Below the pieces are notes generated by a model. It was not told where the DNA came from and did not search any database. It worked only from the letters and a program-made list of their open reading frames with translations. The translations under genes were made by a program, and so were the position numbers. Positions 44,941 through 54,185 of a stretch of 64,000 bases of DNA are shown here, piece by piece. Source of the stretch: CAIXSE01 sp040769125. Lineage in GTDB: Bacteria; Actinomycetota; Thermoleophilia; UBA2241. The stretch covers positions 1,178,001 to 1,242,000 of the forward strand of contig JAXGLO010000001.1 in assembly GCA_040769125.1 (NCBI GenBank), written 5' to 3'. Position 1 is the first letter of the stretch; the number at the start of each line of letters is the position of its first letter.

Positions 44941-45966
44941 ATGGCCGCGCATCTGCTCGAGGTCACGGATCTCTCGACCCACTTCTTCACGCACGCCGGT
45001 GTGGTCAAGGCCGTCAACGGCGTGAGCTTCACCCTGGATCGCGGGGAGACGCTCGGCATCGTCGGCGAGTCCGGCTCGGGGAAGACGGTGGCGGCGCTCT
45101 CGCTGATGCGCCTCGTCCCCGATCCCCCGGGGAAGATCGTCGGAGGCTCGCTCATGCTCGGCGGGCGCGACCTGCGCGCGATGAGCGACGCCGAGATGCG
45201 GCGCGTGCGCGGCAACGACATCGCCATGATCTTCCAGGACCCCATGACCAGCCTGAACCCCGTGGTCAAGGTCGGGAAGCAGATCGCCGAGGCGATCATG
45301 CTGCACCAGGACAAGCCGAAGAGCGAGGCCTGGGCGATGACCGTCGACCTTCTGACCCGTGTGGGCATCGCGGATGCTCCCCGGCGCGTCGCCCAGTACC
45401 CCTTCGAGCTCTCGGGCGGCATGCGCCAGCGGGCGCTGATCGCCATGGCGATCAGCTGCAACCCCGACGTTCTGATCGCCGACGAGCCCACGACGGCGCT
45501 CGACGTGACGATTCAAGCTCAGATCATCGACGTCGTCGCCGAGATGCAGGCCATCTACAGGAGCGGCGTCATCATCATCACGCACGACCTCGGTGTGGTC
45601 GCCGCGATGGCCGACAAGGTGATGGTCATGTACGGGGGCCGAACCGTCGAATACGCAGGCGTTGACGAGATCTTCTCCAACCCGCAGCACCCGTACACAT
45701 GGGGGCTGCTCGGCTCGCTGCCCCGCCTCGACCAGGTCGAGAAGGCCCGCCTGACGCCGATCAGGGGGCAGCCGCCCGATCTCCTCCTGCTGCCCTCGGG
45801 ATGCCCTTTCAGCGGCCGTTGCGCACACGAGCGGCCGGAGTGCCGCGACATGTGGCCGGCGCACGAGGCTGTGGGCGCTGACCACGGCGTGTACTGCCAC
45901 ATCCCGGCGCCAGAGCGCCAGGAGATCCGCGCGTCGCTGCCGTACTTCAGGGGCGTAGTCGCGTGA
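44941..45966 (+). CDS. oppD: Oligopeptide ABC transporter ATPase D
   Basis: A 341-residue ABC ATPase with Walker A GESGSGKT, Q-loop IFQDPMTSLNP, signature LSGGMRQRALIA, Walker B LIADEPTTALD and the switch His in ITHDLG. The C-terminal oligopeptide/dipeptide domain carries CPFSGRCAHERPEC, a cysteine group that in family members can hold an Fe-S cluster. It pairs with OppF. Its stop overlaps the next start as GTGA. Confidence 0.95.
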   Translation: MAAHLLEVTDLSTHFFTHAGVVKAVNGVSFTLDRGETLGIVGESGSGKTVAALSLMRLVPDPPGKIVGGSLMLGGRDLRAMSDAEMRRVRGNDIAMIFQDPMTSLNPVVKVGKQIAEAIMLHQDKPKSEAWAMTVDLLTRVGIADAPRRVAQYPFELSGGMRQRALIAMAISCNPDVLIADEPTTALDVTIQAQIIDVVAEMQAIYRSGVIIITHDLGVVAAMADKVMVMYGGRTVEYAGVDEIFSNPQHPYTWGLLGSLPRLDQVEKARLTPIRGQPPDLLLLPSGCPFSGRCAHERPECRDMWPAHEAVGADHGVYCHIPAPERQEIRASLPYFRGVVA

Positions 45967-47012
45967 GCCTGCTGGAGGTTCGCAACCTCAAGAAGCATTT
46001 CCCGATCAGGACCGGCCTCCTGAAGCGCACGACCGGGTACGTGTACGCGGTCGACGACGTCTCGTTCACGATCGAGAAGGGCGAGACGCTCGGTCTGGTG
46101 GGGGAGAGCGGCTGCGGCAAGTCCACCACGGGCAGGTCGGTGTTACGGCTCCTCGAGCCGACGGCCGGGCGCGTCGTCTTCGAGGGGCAGGACGTCACCA
46201 CGGCCTCCCGCGCCCAACTCCAGCGCCTGCGCCGCGATATGCAGATCATCTTCCAGGATCCCTACGCCTCACTGAATCCGCGCATGCGCGTGCGCTCGAT
46301 CATCGGCGAGCCGCTCGCGATCCACCGCGTCGGCACTGCGGCCGAGCGCAGGAGGCGCGTCTTCGAGCTTCTCGAGACGGTCGGGCTCAGCGTCGAGCAC
46401 GCGGAGCGGTACCCTCACGAGTTCTCCGGCGGGCAGCGCCAGCGCATCGGCATCGCCCGGGCGCTCGCCCTCAATCCCAAGCTCATCGTCTGCGACGAGC
46501 CCGTGAGCGCGCTGGACGTCTCGATCCGCGCCCAGGTCATCAATCTGCTCGAGGATCTACAGCGTCAGTTCGATCTTACCTATCTGGTGATCGCCCACGA
46601 TCTCTCGGTCGTGAAGCACGTCTCCGATCGCGTCGCCGTGATGTACCTCGGCAGGATCGTCGAGATCGCCGACAGCGTGAGCCTTTACGACTGCCCGCAG
46701 CATCCGTACACCGAGGCGCTCCTCTCGGCGGTGCCGATCCCCGACCCGCGGACCGAACGCGCCAGGCGTCGCATCGTCCTCAGGGGCGATGTGCCCAGTC
46801 CGGCAGATCCTCCTGAGGGCTGCGTCTTCCACCCGCGCTGCCCGCGCGCCCGCGAGATCTGCGCCACGGCGATGCCGGCCCTGGCGGGCACGGGCGGCGA
46901 TGCCGGAGCACGGCACGAGGTGGCCTGCTTCTTCCCGGCGCGGTTCAGCGGCGGGCAGCGTGCCGTCGCCGACCAGCCGTTTCTCGCCGGGCCGCCGGAG
47001 GGGCCGACTTGA
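45963..47012 (+). CDS. oppF: Oligopeptide ABC transporter ATPase F
   Basis: A 349-residue ABC ATPase with Walker A GESGCGKST, Q-loop IFQDPYASLNPRM, signature FSGGQRQRIGIARALAL, Walker B IVCDEPVSALD and AHDLSV. The C-terminal domain reads CVFHPRCPRAREIC. GTG 45963 overlaps oppD by 4 bases and its TGA overlaps the next gene's TTG by 4 bases, so translation is coupled through the whole set. Confidence 0.95.
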   Translation: MSLLEVRNLKKHFPIRTGLLKRTTGYVYAVDDVSFTIEKGETLGLVGESGCGKSTTGRSVLRLLEPTAGRVVFEGQDVTTASRAQLQRLRRDMQIIFQDPYASLNPRMRVRSIIGEPLAIHRVGTAAERRRRVFELLETVGLSVEHAERYPHEFSGGQRQRIGIARALALNPKLIVCDEPVSALDVSIRAQVINLLEDLQRQFDLTYLVIAHDLSVVKHVSDRVAVMYLGRIVEIADSVSLYDCPQHPYTEALLSAVPIPDPRTERARRRIVLRGDVPSPADPPEGCVFHPRCPRAREICATAMPALAGTGGDAGARHEVACFFPARFSGGQRAVADQPFLAGPPEGPT

Positions 47013-47998
47013 CGCCGCAGGCGTCGCTGCGCGGCATGGCCGCTGCGAGGGCCCGCTGGGGCTCCATTGCGGCAGGGTGGCAGGCACGGTTCGCGGCTGT
47101 GGCGCTGCTCGCCGTTCTGGCCGCCGTCCTCTGCGCCTGCGGCGGGCAGCCGGGCGCTTCGGGCTCTCCTGCGCCGGGAGGCTCCGTGGTCCTCTCGGTC
47201 AACGGGGAGCCGGTCACGCCGGCCGACATCGACGCGGTGCGCGCCGAGGCGCGGCTGGCAGGCGAGGACGACGCGGAGAAGCGGGCCCGCAACGAAGCCG
47301 TGCGCCGCGTCCTCCTGCGGGCCGAGGCGCGTCGTCTGGGGGTGAAGGTGGACGAAAGCGCGGTGGCCGCCCGCATCTCACGTCTCGAGGAGCACGCCGG
47401 GGGCTCTCAAATCTTCAACGCCACCCTCGAGCGCGCCGCGATGAGCCGCCAGCAGCTCGCCGCCGCCGTCTCGCATGCGCTGCTCGCGGACTCTCTGGGC
47501 GCCGCCAAGTTCGCGGTGAGCAGAGCCACGGAGGCGGAGGTGCGAGCCTTCTACCGGCGGAATCGCGACGTTCTCTTCACCACCGCTGCCGCCGTGCGCA
47601 TCGGCAAGGTGACGCTTCCCACACGCTCGCTTGCGGAGCGCGTCGCCCGGCGCCTGCGCCGCGGCGAAGCGTTCGCCGATGTGGCGCGCCGGTTCTCGAT
47701 GGATCCCGCCGCCAAGGAGAGTGGCGGGATGCTCGGGTGGATCTCGGTGCACACGCTCCCCATCGAGGTGCGTCAGGCGCTGGCCGAGGTTCCACGAGGC
47801 GGCGTCAGCGATCCGGTCCGGTCCTCCGGCAAGTGGCAGGTGTTCGGGGTGTTCGCGCGGCGGGCGGCGCGGGTGAAAGCCTTCGCAGCGGTCGCAAAGG
47901 AGATCGAGAAGGAGCTCACGCGCCGCCGTCGGGCGGCGGCGCTCACCCGTTGGGCCCGGCGTGCCGCCGCCGCGGCGACCGTCGTGACTGCCCAATAA
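47009..47998 (+). CDS. Parvulin-type peptidyl-prolyl isomerase lipoprotein (PrsA/SurA-like)
   Basis: A 329-residue protein. An N-terminal signal peptide ends in a lipobox (VLCACGG, Cys near 46). Next comes a SurA_N-like helical part (VVLSVNGEPVTPADIDAVRAEA) and a parvulin-like rotamase at about 175-275 (DVARRFSMDPAAKESGGMLGWI). Such proteins help exported proteins fold on the outside of the membrane. TTG 47009 is taken as the start because it has GGAGGGG 5 bases upstream and a TTGA overlap with oppF; the ATG at codon 10 has no ribosome site. Co-translation with a peptide transporter is unusual. Confidence 0.85.
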   Translation: MTPQASLRGMAAARARWGSIAAGWQARFAAVALLAVLAAVLCACGGQPGASGSPAPGGSVVLSVNGEPVTPADIDAVRAEARLAGEDDAEKRARNEAVRRVLLRAEARRLGVKVDESAVAARISRLEEHAGGSQIFNATLERAAMSRQQLAAAVSHALLADSLGAAKFAVSRATEAEVRAFYRRNRDVLFTTAAAVRIGKVTLPTRSLAERVARRLRRGEAFADVARRFSMDPAAKESGGMLGWISVHTLPIEVRQALAEVPRGGVSDPVRSSGKWQVFGVFARRAARVKAFAAVAKEIEKELTRRRRAAALTRWARRAAAAATVVTAQ

Positions 47999-48095
47999 CG
48001 GTCACCGTCGCAGGCGGCTCCTCGCCGTCTCATCCGCATCGGAGGGAGACTGTTCCTTGGCGCCCCTCCTCGCCTCGTATCGAACCGTCGTACGT

Positions 48096-48104
48096 TGCTA
48101 TACT
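48096..48104 (+). promoter_or_regulatory. Extended -10 promoter of the LapA-like gene
   Basis: TGC-TATACT with TATACT at 48099-48104, 28 bases before the GTG start and upstream of a GGAGG ribosome site. No -35 match was seen, as is usual for extended -10 promoters. Confidence 0.55.
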
Positions 48105-48132
48105 GCAAGGTGAACCCCGTTGCGGAGGCTTC

Positions 48133-48657
48133 GTGCGCAGAGCCTTGACAGTTCTCACAGTCGTCGCCGTCGTCGTGCTCATTGCCGGCGTCGTCAATCG
48201 CGATGCGACGGTCGATCTCTCCTATATCGCCGGTACCCAGGCGGGCGTGTCCCTGCTCTGGGTGGGCGCGGGGGCGGCGGCGCTCGTTCTCGTGGCTGGG
48301 CTGATCGCTGCGCTGCTGGCGAGAGCCTCGGCGGCGCGGGATCAAGGCAGGCTCGAGGCCGAGCTCGAGGAGATCTACCGGCGTCTTCGCGCGGCAGAGG
48401 CGCGCTTGCCGCAGTCGCCGGAGGCGGCGGTCACGACGGTCATGGAGGCGCAGGCGGCGCCGACGGCGGTCACGGAGACGCCCGGTGCCGATGCGCCTAC
48501 TGTCGTGATGGGCTCGGCGACCGGGACGTCCGTGACGGCAGTCGGGGGCGCCGCAGCGGACGTCGAGCCCCCCGAGCCGCCCGCGCCGGCGACCGCTGCG
48601 GGAATTGAGCCCCGCGAAAGCCTCGCCGAGCCAGGCGCAGAGTCGCAGGACGTCTGA
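48133..48657 (+). CDS. LapA-like (DUF1049) two-helix membrane protein
   Basis: A 174-residue protein. Residues 4-22 and about 40-66 are membrane helices. Between them NRDATVDLSYIAGTQAGVSLLW resembles the LapA/DUF1049 pattern. A short coiled coil (GRLEAELEEIYRRLRAAEARL) follows, then a Thr/Ala/Pro-rich acidic tail. The family has no fixed role; in E. coli LapA/LapB act in outer-membrane lipid control, which would not apply to this organism. GTG 48133 follows GGAGG at 4 bases. Confidence 0.72.
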   Translation: MRRALTVLTVVAVVVLIAGVVNRDATVDLSYIAGTQAGVSLLWVGAGAAALVLVAGLIAALLARASAARDQGRLEAELEEIYRRLRAAEARLPQSPEAAVTTVMEAQAAPTAVTETPGADAPTVVMGSATGTSVTAVGGAAADVEPPEPPAPATAAGIEPRESLAEPGAESQDV

Positions 48658-48723
48658 GCGCCCGGGCGGCGCGCGGGGGCGGTCCGTCCGCCGCGCGGGG
48701 TACGGTTCCAGGGTGATGACGAC

Positions 48724-51270
48724 GTGATCGACAACGGTTCCTGGCGCATTCCGGAGGTCGCGTACGCGACGGTGCGTCGGCTCGCCGACGAGCTCGGCGT
48801 GAGCGAGGTTCTGGCCCAGGTGCTGGCGCGCCGTGGCCTGGGCGATCCGGCTGCGGCGGCGGCTTTCCTTCACCCCGTCTCCCGCGTGCACAATCCGTAT
48901 CTCCTGGACGGAGTGCGGGAGGCGCGCCGTCGCATCGACCGCGCGCTGCAGCGCAGGGAGGCGATCGCCGTCTACGGCGACTACGACGCCGACGGCATCA
49001 CGGCCACGTTCCTCATGGCCCGTATCCTCGAGGATCTGGGGGCCGACGTCCGCCGGCGGCTGCCCAACCGCTTCGCCGATGGCTACGGCGTCTCCGCGGC
49101 GGCCGTACGTGAGCTGGCGGAGGCCGGAGTCCGGCTCCTCATCACCGTGGACTGCGGAATCAACGCGCGCACCGAGGTCGCTCTCGCCCAGGAGCTCGGC
49201 ATGGACGTCATCGTCACCGACCATCATGAGATTGAGGGCGAGCCGCCGGCGTGCATCGTGATCTCCCCCAAGCTGGGCTCATACCCGTGCTCCGACCTCG
49301 CCGGCGTCGGGGTCGCCTTCAAGCTGGCGCACGCTTTGCTCTCCGAGCCGGAGGAGGATCTCGTCGAGATCCCCCTGGCTCTGCGCGCGTACACCGATGT
49401 CGTCGCGGTCGGGACGATCGCCGATGTCGTTCCGCTTGCCGGCGAGAACCGGGTGCTCGCCCGCGTCGGTCTGGGTCGCCTGCGCAGCGCGCCTCGGCCG
49501 GGTCTGGCGACGCTGCTCGAGGTGGCGGGCGGCAGGCCGGGCGTCGTCGACGCGGGCACCGTCGGCTTTCGGCTGGCTCCCCGTCTCAACGCCGCCGGTC
49601 GGCTGGAAGACGCTACGCAGGCCCTGGAGCTGCTCGGCTGCGAGGATCGCGACGCGGCGCTGCCGGTCGCGCTGCGACTCGACGAACTCAACCGCGAGCG
49701 GCAGGCTATTGAGGCGGCTATGCTCGCTGAGGCCTGCGCGCTGGTGCCGGAACCGCTGCCGCCGGCGCTGGTGCTCTCCTCTCCGGCGTGGCACGAAGGT
49801 GTCATCGGCATCGTCGCGTCACGTGTTGCCGAGCGCTTCAACCGCCCGGTGATCCTCCTCAGCGAGGGCGACGAGGAGGCCAGGGGCTCCGGACGCGGCA
49901 TCCTCGGGTTCGACCTGCTGGGGGCGGTCGAGCGGAGCGCCGCTCACCTGCTTACCTACGGCGGGCATCGCGCCGCTTGCGGGCTGCGGCTGCGGCGCGA
50001 GCACATCGGCGCCTTTCGCGAGCAGTTCACGGCCGCGGCCGCCGCTGCGCTGAGCGCCGACGACCTCATGCGCGCCCTGAGCGTCGACGCCGTCGTCGGC
50101 TGTGACGAGCTCACGCTCGAGCTGGCCGACGAGCTCGAGCTGCTCGCGCCTCACGGCCTCGGCAATCGCCGCGTCACTCTGCTCGTGCACGGCGCCGAGG
50201 TCGTCGCACCGCGGCTCACACGCAACAAGAAGCACATGCAGTACCGCATCCGCCGCGACGGCTTCTCCTGCCGCGCCATTCATTTCAACTTCGGCCAGTT
50301 ACGGGAGGTCGACGGCCCAGGCCGCTACGACGTGCCGGTGACCTTGTCGAAGAACGAGTACAACGGCTGTGTCAGCGCCCAGGTGGCGGTTAAGACGCTC
50401 TTCCCGCTGGCCGAGCCCGCCGTGGACCTGTGTCCTGCGTCCTGCTCCACGGCCTGTGCGGATCGCCTGCGCGGGGACGCCGTCTGGGAGGAGCTGCTGC
50501 AGTTCCGGCTGGAGCCGACGGCAGGCGTCGAGGAGCGTCTGGAGCGCGCGCGGCGTGAGGGGCGAGTTCGCGATCGCCGCGGGCGTACGGCCACGGCGAC
50601 GATCACCTCGCTGGCGGCCGGCGGTGAGCGCGTTCTCGTGCTGGTCGCCGACGTGGCCCGGCGCCGCCCTCTGCTCAGCCGCGGCGCACTCTCGCCGCAC
50701 ATGGGCCGTACCGCCATGTACCTGCAGGCGGCATGCGTGGGGCGTCTGGGCGTCGCCGCGGAGTCGGACATCGTCATGACGAGCTACGATGTGGTAGCCG
50801 CGCGGCCGGAGGTGGCCGCGGGCTTCACTCATATGGTGCTCTTCGACCCGCCGTCGAGCCGCGCCGCCCTGGCGCTCGTGGCCAGCGCCGCGCCGGAGGC
50901 GTGGCTGCACGCCGCCTGGGGCTCCGCCGAGGCGGCGTTTGCGGCGCAGGTCGGCGCCGGCGAGCTCGACCTCTACGCGACGCTGCGGCGTGTCTGGCGC
51001 TGCCTCGCGGCCGCGCCCGGCGAGTTCAACGACGATCTCGCCGGGCGGCTCCTCGACGACGGCGACGGTTTGCGGTCGGTGAGCGCGGCCGGCGCCGCGC
51101 TCTGGGCGCTCCGCGAGGCCGGCCTTCTGGTCGTGGACCAGGCCGATCGCTATCATCTTGAGCGCCCGGAGAGTAAGGTCGATATCACTACCACCGAGGC
51201 GTATGGAGCATGGCACAGACTGTTTCAGAGACGCGATCTGCTGAAGATCTGCCTGACGGCAAGGCTCTGA
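48724..51270 (+). CDS. recJ: Single-stranded-DNA exonuclease RecJ
   Basis: An 848-residue DHH exonuclease that degrades single-stranded DNA 5' to 3'. Motifs: YGDYDADGITAT (about 79-90), TVDCGIN, TDHHE (DHH), the DHHA1 motif YGGHRAACG and an OB-fold region after residue 470. About 280 C-terminal residues resemble the extra domain seen in Gram-positive RecJ and contain a Cys group (CPASCSTAC). The gene end overlaps the rel start by 61 bases, which is unusually long. Confidence 0.93.
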   Translation: MIDNGSWRIPEVAYATVRRLADELGVSEVLAQVLARRGLGDPAAAAAFLHPVSRVHNPYLLDGVREARRRIDRALQRREAIAVYGDYDADGITATFLMARILEDLGADVRRRLPNRFADGYGVSAAAVRELAEAGVRLLITVDCGINARTEVALAQELGMDVIVTDHHEIEGEPPACIVISPKLGSYPCSDLAGVGVAFKLAHALLSEPEEDLVEIPLALRAYTDVVAVGTIADVVPLAGENRVLARVGLGRLRSAPRPGLATLLEVAGGRPGVVDAGTVGFRLAPRLNAAGRLEDATQALELLGCEDRDAALPVALRLDELNRERQAIEAAMLAEACALVPEPLPPALVLSSPAWHEGVIGIVASRVAERFNRPVILLSEGDEEARGSGRGILGFDLLGAVERSAAHLLTYGGHRAACGLRLRREHIGAFREQFTAAAAAALSADDLMRALSVDAVVGCDELTLELADELELLAPHGLGNRRVTLLVHGAEVVAPRLTRNKKHMQYRIRRDGFSCRAIHFNFGQLREVDGPGRYDVPVTLSKNEYNGCVSAQVAVKTLFPLAEPAVDLCPASCSTACADRLRGDAVWEELLQFRLEPTAGVEERLERARREGRVRDRRGRTATATITSLAAGGERVLVLVADVARRRPLLSRGALSPHMGRTAMYLQAACVGRLGVAAESDIVMTSYDVVAARPEVAAGFTHMVLFDPPSSRAALALVASAAPEAWLHAAWGSAEAAFAAQVGAGELDLYATLRRVWRCLAAAPGEFNDDLAGRLLDDGDGLRSVSAAGAALWALREAGLLVVDQADRYHLERPESKVDITTTEAYGAWHRLFQRRDLLKICLTARL

Positions 51271-53456
51271 CGCAGGTACCGGAGAAGCACCGGCCGCTGC
51301 TCGACGCCCTCTTCGCCGCGCTCGACCGCTACAACCCCGAGGCCGAGAGGGATCTCATCACTCGTGCCTTCACGGCAGCGTCGCTGTTGCACGAGCATCA
51401 GCTCCGCAAGAGCGGTGAGGCCTACATCCATCACCCGCTGGGCACCGCTCTCAACGCCGCCGAGCTCAAGCTCGACTCCGTCACCATCGCCGCGGCCCTG
51501 CTGCACGACGTCGTCGAGGATACGGGGGCGCCGCTGTCGTGGGTCGAGGAGCAGTTCGGCGCCGAGATCGCCATGCTGGTCGACGGCGTCACCAAGCTCA
51601 CCAAGCTGCACTTCACCTCCCAGGAGGAGCAGCAGGCCGAGACGTACCGCAAGATGATCCTGGCCATGGCCACCGACATCCGCGTGATCCTCGTCAAACT
51701 TTGCGACCGTCTGCACAACATGCATACGCTGTGCTATCTCAATAAGCAGAAGCAGATCCAGAAGGCCAAAGAGACGCTCGAGATCTACGCGCCACTCGCG
51801 CACCGCCTCGGTATCCACAACATCAAGTGGCAGCTCGAGGACCTCTCCTTCTCCTCGCTCCATCCGCGACGCTACAAGGAGATTCAGGATTGGGTCGCCC
51901 AGCGCCGCGACGACCGCGAGGCGTTCGTCGAGGAGGCCGAGGGTCATCTTCGCGCCGCACTCGACAAGGCCGGCATCAGCGGCGAGATCAGCGGCCGGGC
52001 AAAGCACTTCTACTCGATCTACCTCAAGATGAGCCGCGGCGGCAAGGAGTTCAACGAGATCTTCGACCTCACCGGCCTGCGCGTGCTGGTTGACTCGGTC
52101 AAGGACTGCTACGGTGCGATGGGCATCATCCACGCCGCCTGGAAGCCCATCCCAGGGCGTTTCAAGGATTACATCGCCATGCCCAAGGTCAACCTGTACC
52201 AGTCGCTGCACACGACGGTCATCGGGCCCGGCGGCAAGCCTCTCGAGATCCAGATCCGCACCTTCGACATGCACCAGACTGCCGAGTACGGCGTAGCCGC
52301 CCACTGGCTGTATAAGGAGAAGGGCGAGCGCGACCCGAGCAAGATCGCCTGGGTGCGGCAGATGCTGGAATGGCAGTCCGAGACGGGCGACGCCCGTGAT
52401 TTCATGGACACGCTGCGTGTCGACCTCTTCGAGGACGAGGTCTTTGTCTTCACGCCCAAGGGCGACGTCAAGAGCCTCGCCGCCGGAAGCACGCCGATCG
52501 ACTTCGCTTTCGCCGTGCACACCGACGTCGGCAGCCACACCGTCGGCGCCAAGGTCAACGGGCGTATCGTGCCCCTGCACACCAGGCTCAACTCCGGCGA
52601 CATCGTGGAGGTTATTACCAGCAAGTCCAGCCAGGGCCCTTCGCGAGACTGGCTCGACATCGTCGTCACGACGCGCGCCCGCCAGAAGATTCGCCAGCAC
52701 TTCCGCCGCGAGCAGCGCGAGGACAGCGAGCGCTCGGGCCGCGACCTCCTTCTGGATTACCTGCGGCGCGAAGGACTGCCCGCACAGAAGCTCCTCTCCT
52801 CCAAGGCGTTCACCCGGATCTGCAAGGAGATCGGCTACTCGCGTCCCGAGGATCTCTTCGTCACCATTGGGTCCGGGCGACTGCCGGTCAAGGTTGTGGC
52901 AAAAAAGGTGCTGCACGCGTCGGGCGCAACGAAAGAAGCCGAGCCGGCCGAGGTGGCGCCGCCTCGGCCCGGCTCCGAGCCCGAGGTTCCGCAGGCGCTC
53001 TCGGGGGAGTTCGGCATCACCGTCGAGGGCATGAGCGACATCATGGTGCGCCTGGCCAAGTGCTGTAAGCCCATACCGGGCGACGACATCGTGGGCTATA
53101 TCTCACTGGGCGAAGGCATCACCATCCACCGAGAAGACTGCAAGAACGCGCAGGCCCTCATGAAGAACCCGGAGCGTTTCACCAAGGTCGCGTGGCAGGG
53201 CCTCGGCGACCTGTCGTTTCACGTCGACATCATGGTGGAAGCGCTCGACCGCAACCATCTCCTGGAGGACGTCGCCCGGACTCTGTCGGATTCGGGCGCC
53301 AACATCGTCGGCGGCATCGTGCAGACGCTGCCCGACGGGGTGGTGCGCGACCGTTTCACGCTGCGGGTCGCCGACGTGCGCCAGCTCGACAACATCCTCG
53401 CCAACATCCGCGGCATCAACACGGTCTACGAGGCCTACCGCGTCGTCGGCAGCTGA
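51210..53456 (+). CDS. rel: Bifunctional (p)ppGpp synthetase/hydrolase
   Basis: A 748-residue long RSH protein. The HD hydrolase domain has ALLHDVVEDT (about 90-100) and KLCDRLHNMHTL; the synthetase has RAKHFYSIYLKM, FDLTGLRVLVD and PGRFKDYIAMPKVNLYQSLHT. The RFKD motif is the form found in bifunctional enzymes. The TGS domain (VFVFTPKGDVKSL), the conserved-cysteine region (RLAKCCKPIPGDDIVGY) and a C-terminal ACT domain follow. It makes and removes the stringent-response alarmone. ATG 51210 lies inside the end of recJ, behind a weak GAGG. Confidence 0.95.
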   Translation: MAQTVSETRSAEDLPDGKALTQVPEKHRPLLDALFAALDRYNPEAERDLITRAFTAASLLHEHQLRKSGEAYIHHPLGTALNAAELKLDSVTIAAALLHDVVEDTGAPLSWVEEQFGAEIAMLVDGVTKLTKLHFTSQEEQQAETYRKMILAMATDIRVILVKLCDRLHNMHTLCYLNKQKQIQKAKETLEIYAPLAHRLGIHNIKWQLEDLSFSSLHPRRYKEIQDWVAQRRDDREAFVEEAEGHLRAALDKAGISGEISGRAKHFYSIYLKMSRGGKEFNEIFDLTGLRVLVDSVKDCYGAMGIIHAAWKPIPGRFKDYIAMPKVNLYQSLHTTVIGPGGKPLEIQIRTFDMHQTAEYGVAAHWLYKEKGERDPSKIAWVRQMLEWQSETGDARDFMDTLRVDLFEDEVFVFTPKGDVKSLAAGSTPIDFAFAVHTDVGSHTVGAKVNGRIVPLHTRLNSGDIVEVITSKSSQGPSRDWLDIVVTTRARQKIRQHFRREQREDSERSGRDLLLDYLRREGLPAQKLLSSKAFTRICKEIGYSRPEDLFVTIGSGRLPVKVVAKKVLHASGATKEAEPAEVAPPRPGSEPEVPQALSGEFGITVEGMSDIMVRLAKCCKPIPGDDIVGYISLGEGITIHREDCKNAQALMKNPERFTKVAWQGLGDLSFHVDIMVEALDRNHLLEDVARTLSDSGANIVGGIVQTLPDGVVRDRFTLRVADVRQLDNILANIRGINTVYEAYRVVGS

Positions 53457-53537
53457 GCCGGGCCCGCCGCCGGAGGTCGACCGTTCTCGCCGCCGTCTGA
53501 TACGCTCTCGCGCGTCACGCGAGACCCCCGAGGATCC

Positions 53538-54185
53538 ATGCCCGAGTCGTTCGAGATCACCGCGCTTCCGCTCGGCCTGCTGCAGGCCAACTGCTTCATC
53601 GTGGCGCGCGGCGAGAACGCCCTCGTGATCGATCCCGGGGGCGGTGCGGACACGGTCGCCGCGGCGCTTGCGGAGCGCGGAGCCACGCCCTGCGCCATCC
53701 TCCTCACCCACGGCCACTTCGACCACTGCGGCGGCGTTACGCAGCTGGTCGAGCGCTTCGCCGCGCCCGTCTACGTCGGCGCTCTCGATGCCGGCTCGGG
53801 CGGGGGCGCGGGGGCCGACGGGTCGGTCTTCGACGCCGCCGCCATGGGCGGCGCCGTGCAGCTGCGCGACGAGCAGGTTCTCAAGTTGCCGATCGAGGTC
53901 ACGGCCATCCCCACGCCGGGCCACTCGCCAGGCTCCTTCACGTTCGCGCTCGGCGAGTCCGACCTCTTCGTCGGCGATCTTCTGTTCCGCGGCAGCATCG
54001 GGCGCACCGACCTGCCGGGCGGCAACACCGCCGATCTGCTCAACTCCATTGCAGGCCTGGTGCGCCGCTATCCGGCGGAAGCGGTGGTGCACTCGGGCCA
54101 TGGGCCCAGCACGTCGCTCGGTCGGGAGCTGGCGCTCAACCCGTTCCTCTCGCCGCTTCGCGGCGATCCCGGGCACCGCTGGTGA
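53538..54185 (+). CDS. MBL-fold hydrolase, glyoxalase II-like
   Basis: A 215-residue metallo-beta-lactamase-fold protein. LLTHGHFDHCGG holds the zinc ligands H-x-H-x-D-H, TPGHSPGS gives the next His, FVGDLLF the bridging Asp and HSGHGPSTSLGRELALNPFL the last ligand plus the usual family end. It may be a thioester hydrolase for detoxification. Its position between rel and hisS is common in Gram-positives, where the gene is still of unassigned role. The end overlaps hisS by 4 bases. Confidence 0.88.
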   Translation: MPESFEITALPLGLLQANCFIVARGENALVIDPGGGADTVAAALAERGATPCAILLTHGHFDHCGGVTQLVERFAAPVYVGALDAGSGGGAGADGSVFDAAAMGGAVQLRDEQVLKLPIEVTAIPTPGHSPGSFTFALGESDLFVGDLLFRGSIGRTDLPGGNTADLLNSIAGLVRRYPAEAVVHSGHGPSTSLGRELALNPFLSPLRGDPGHRW

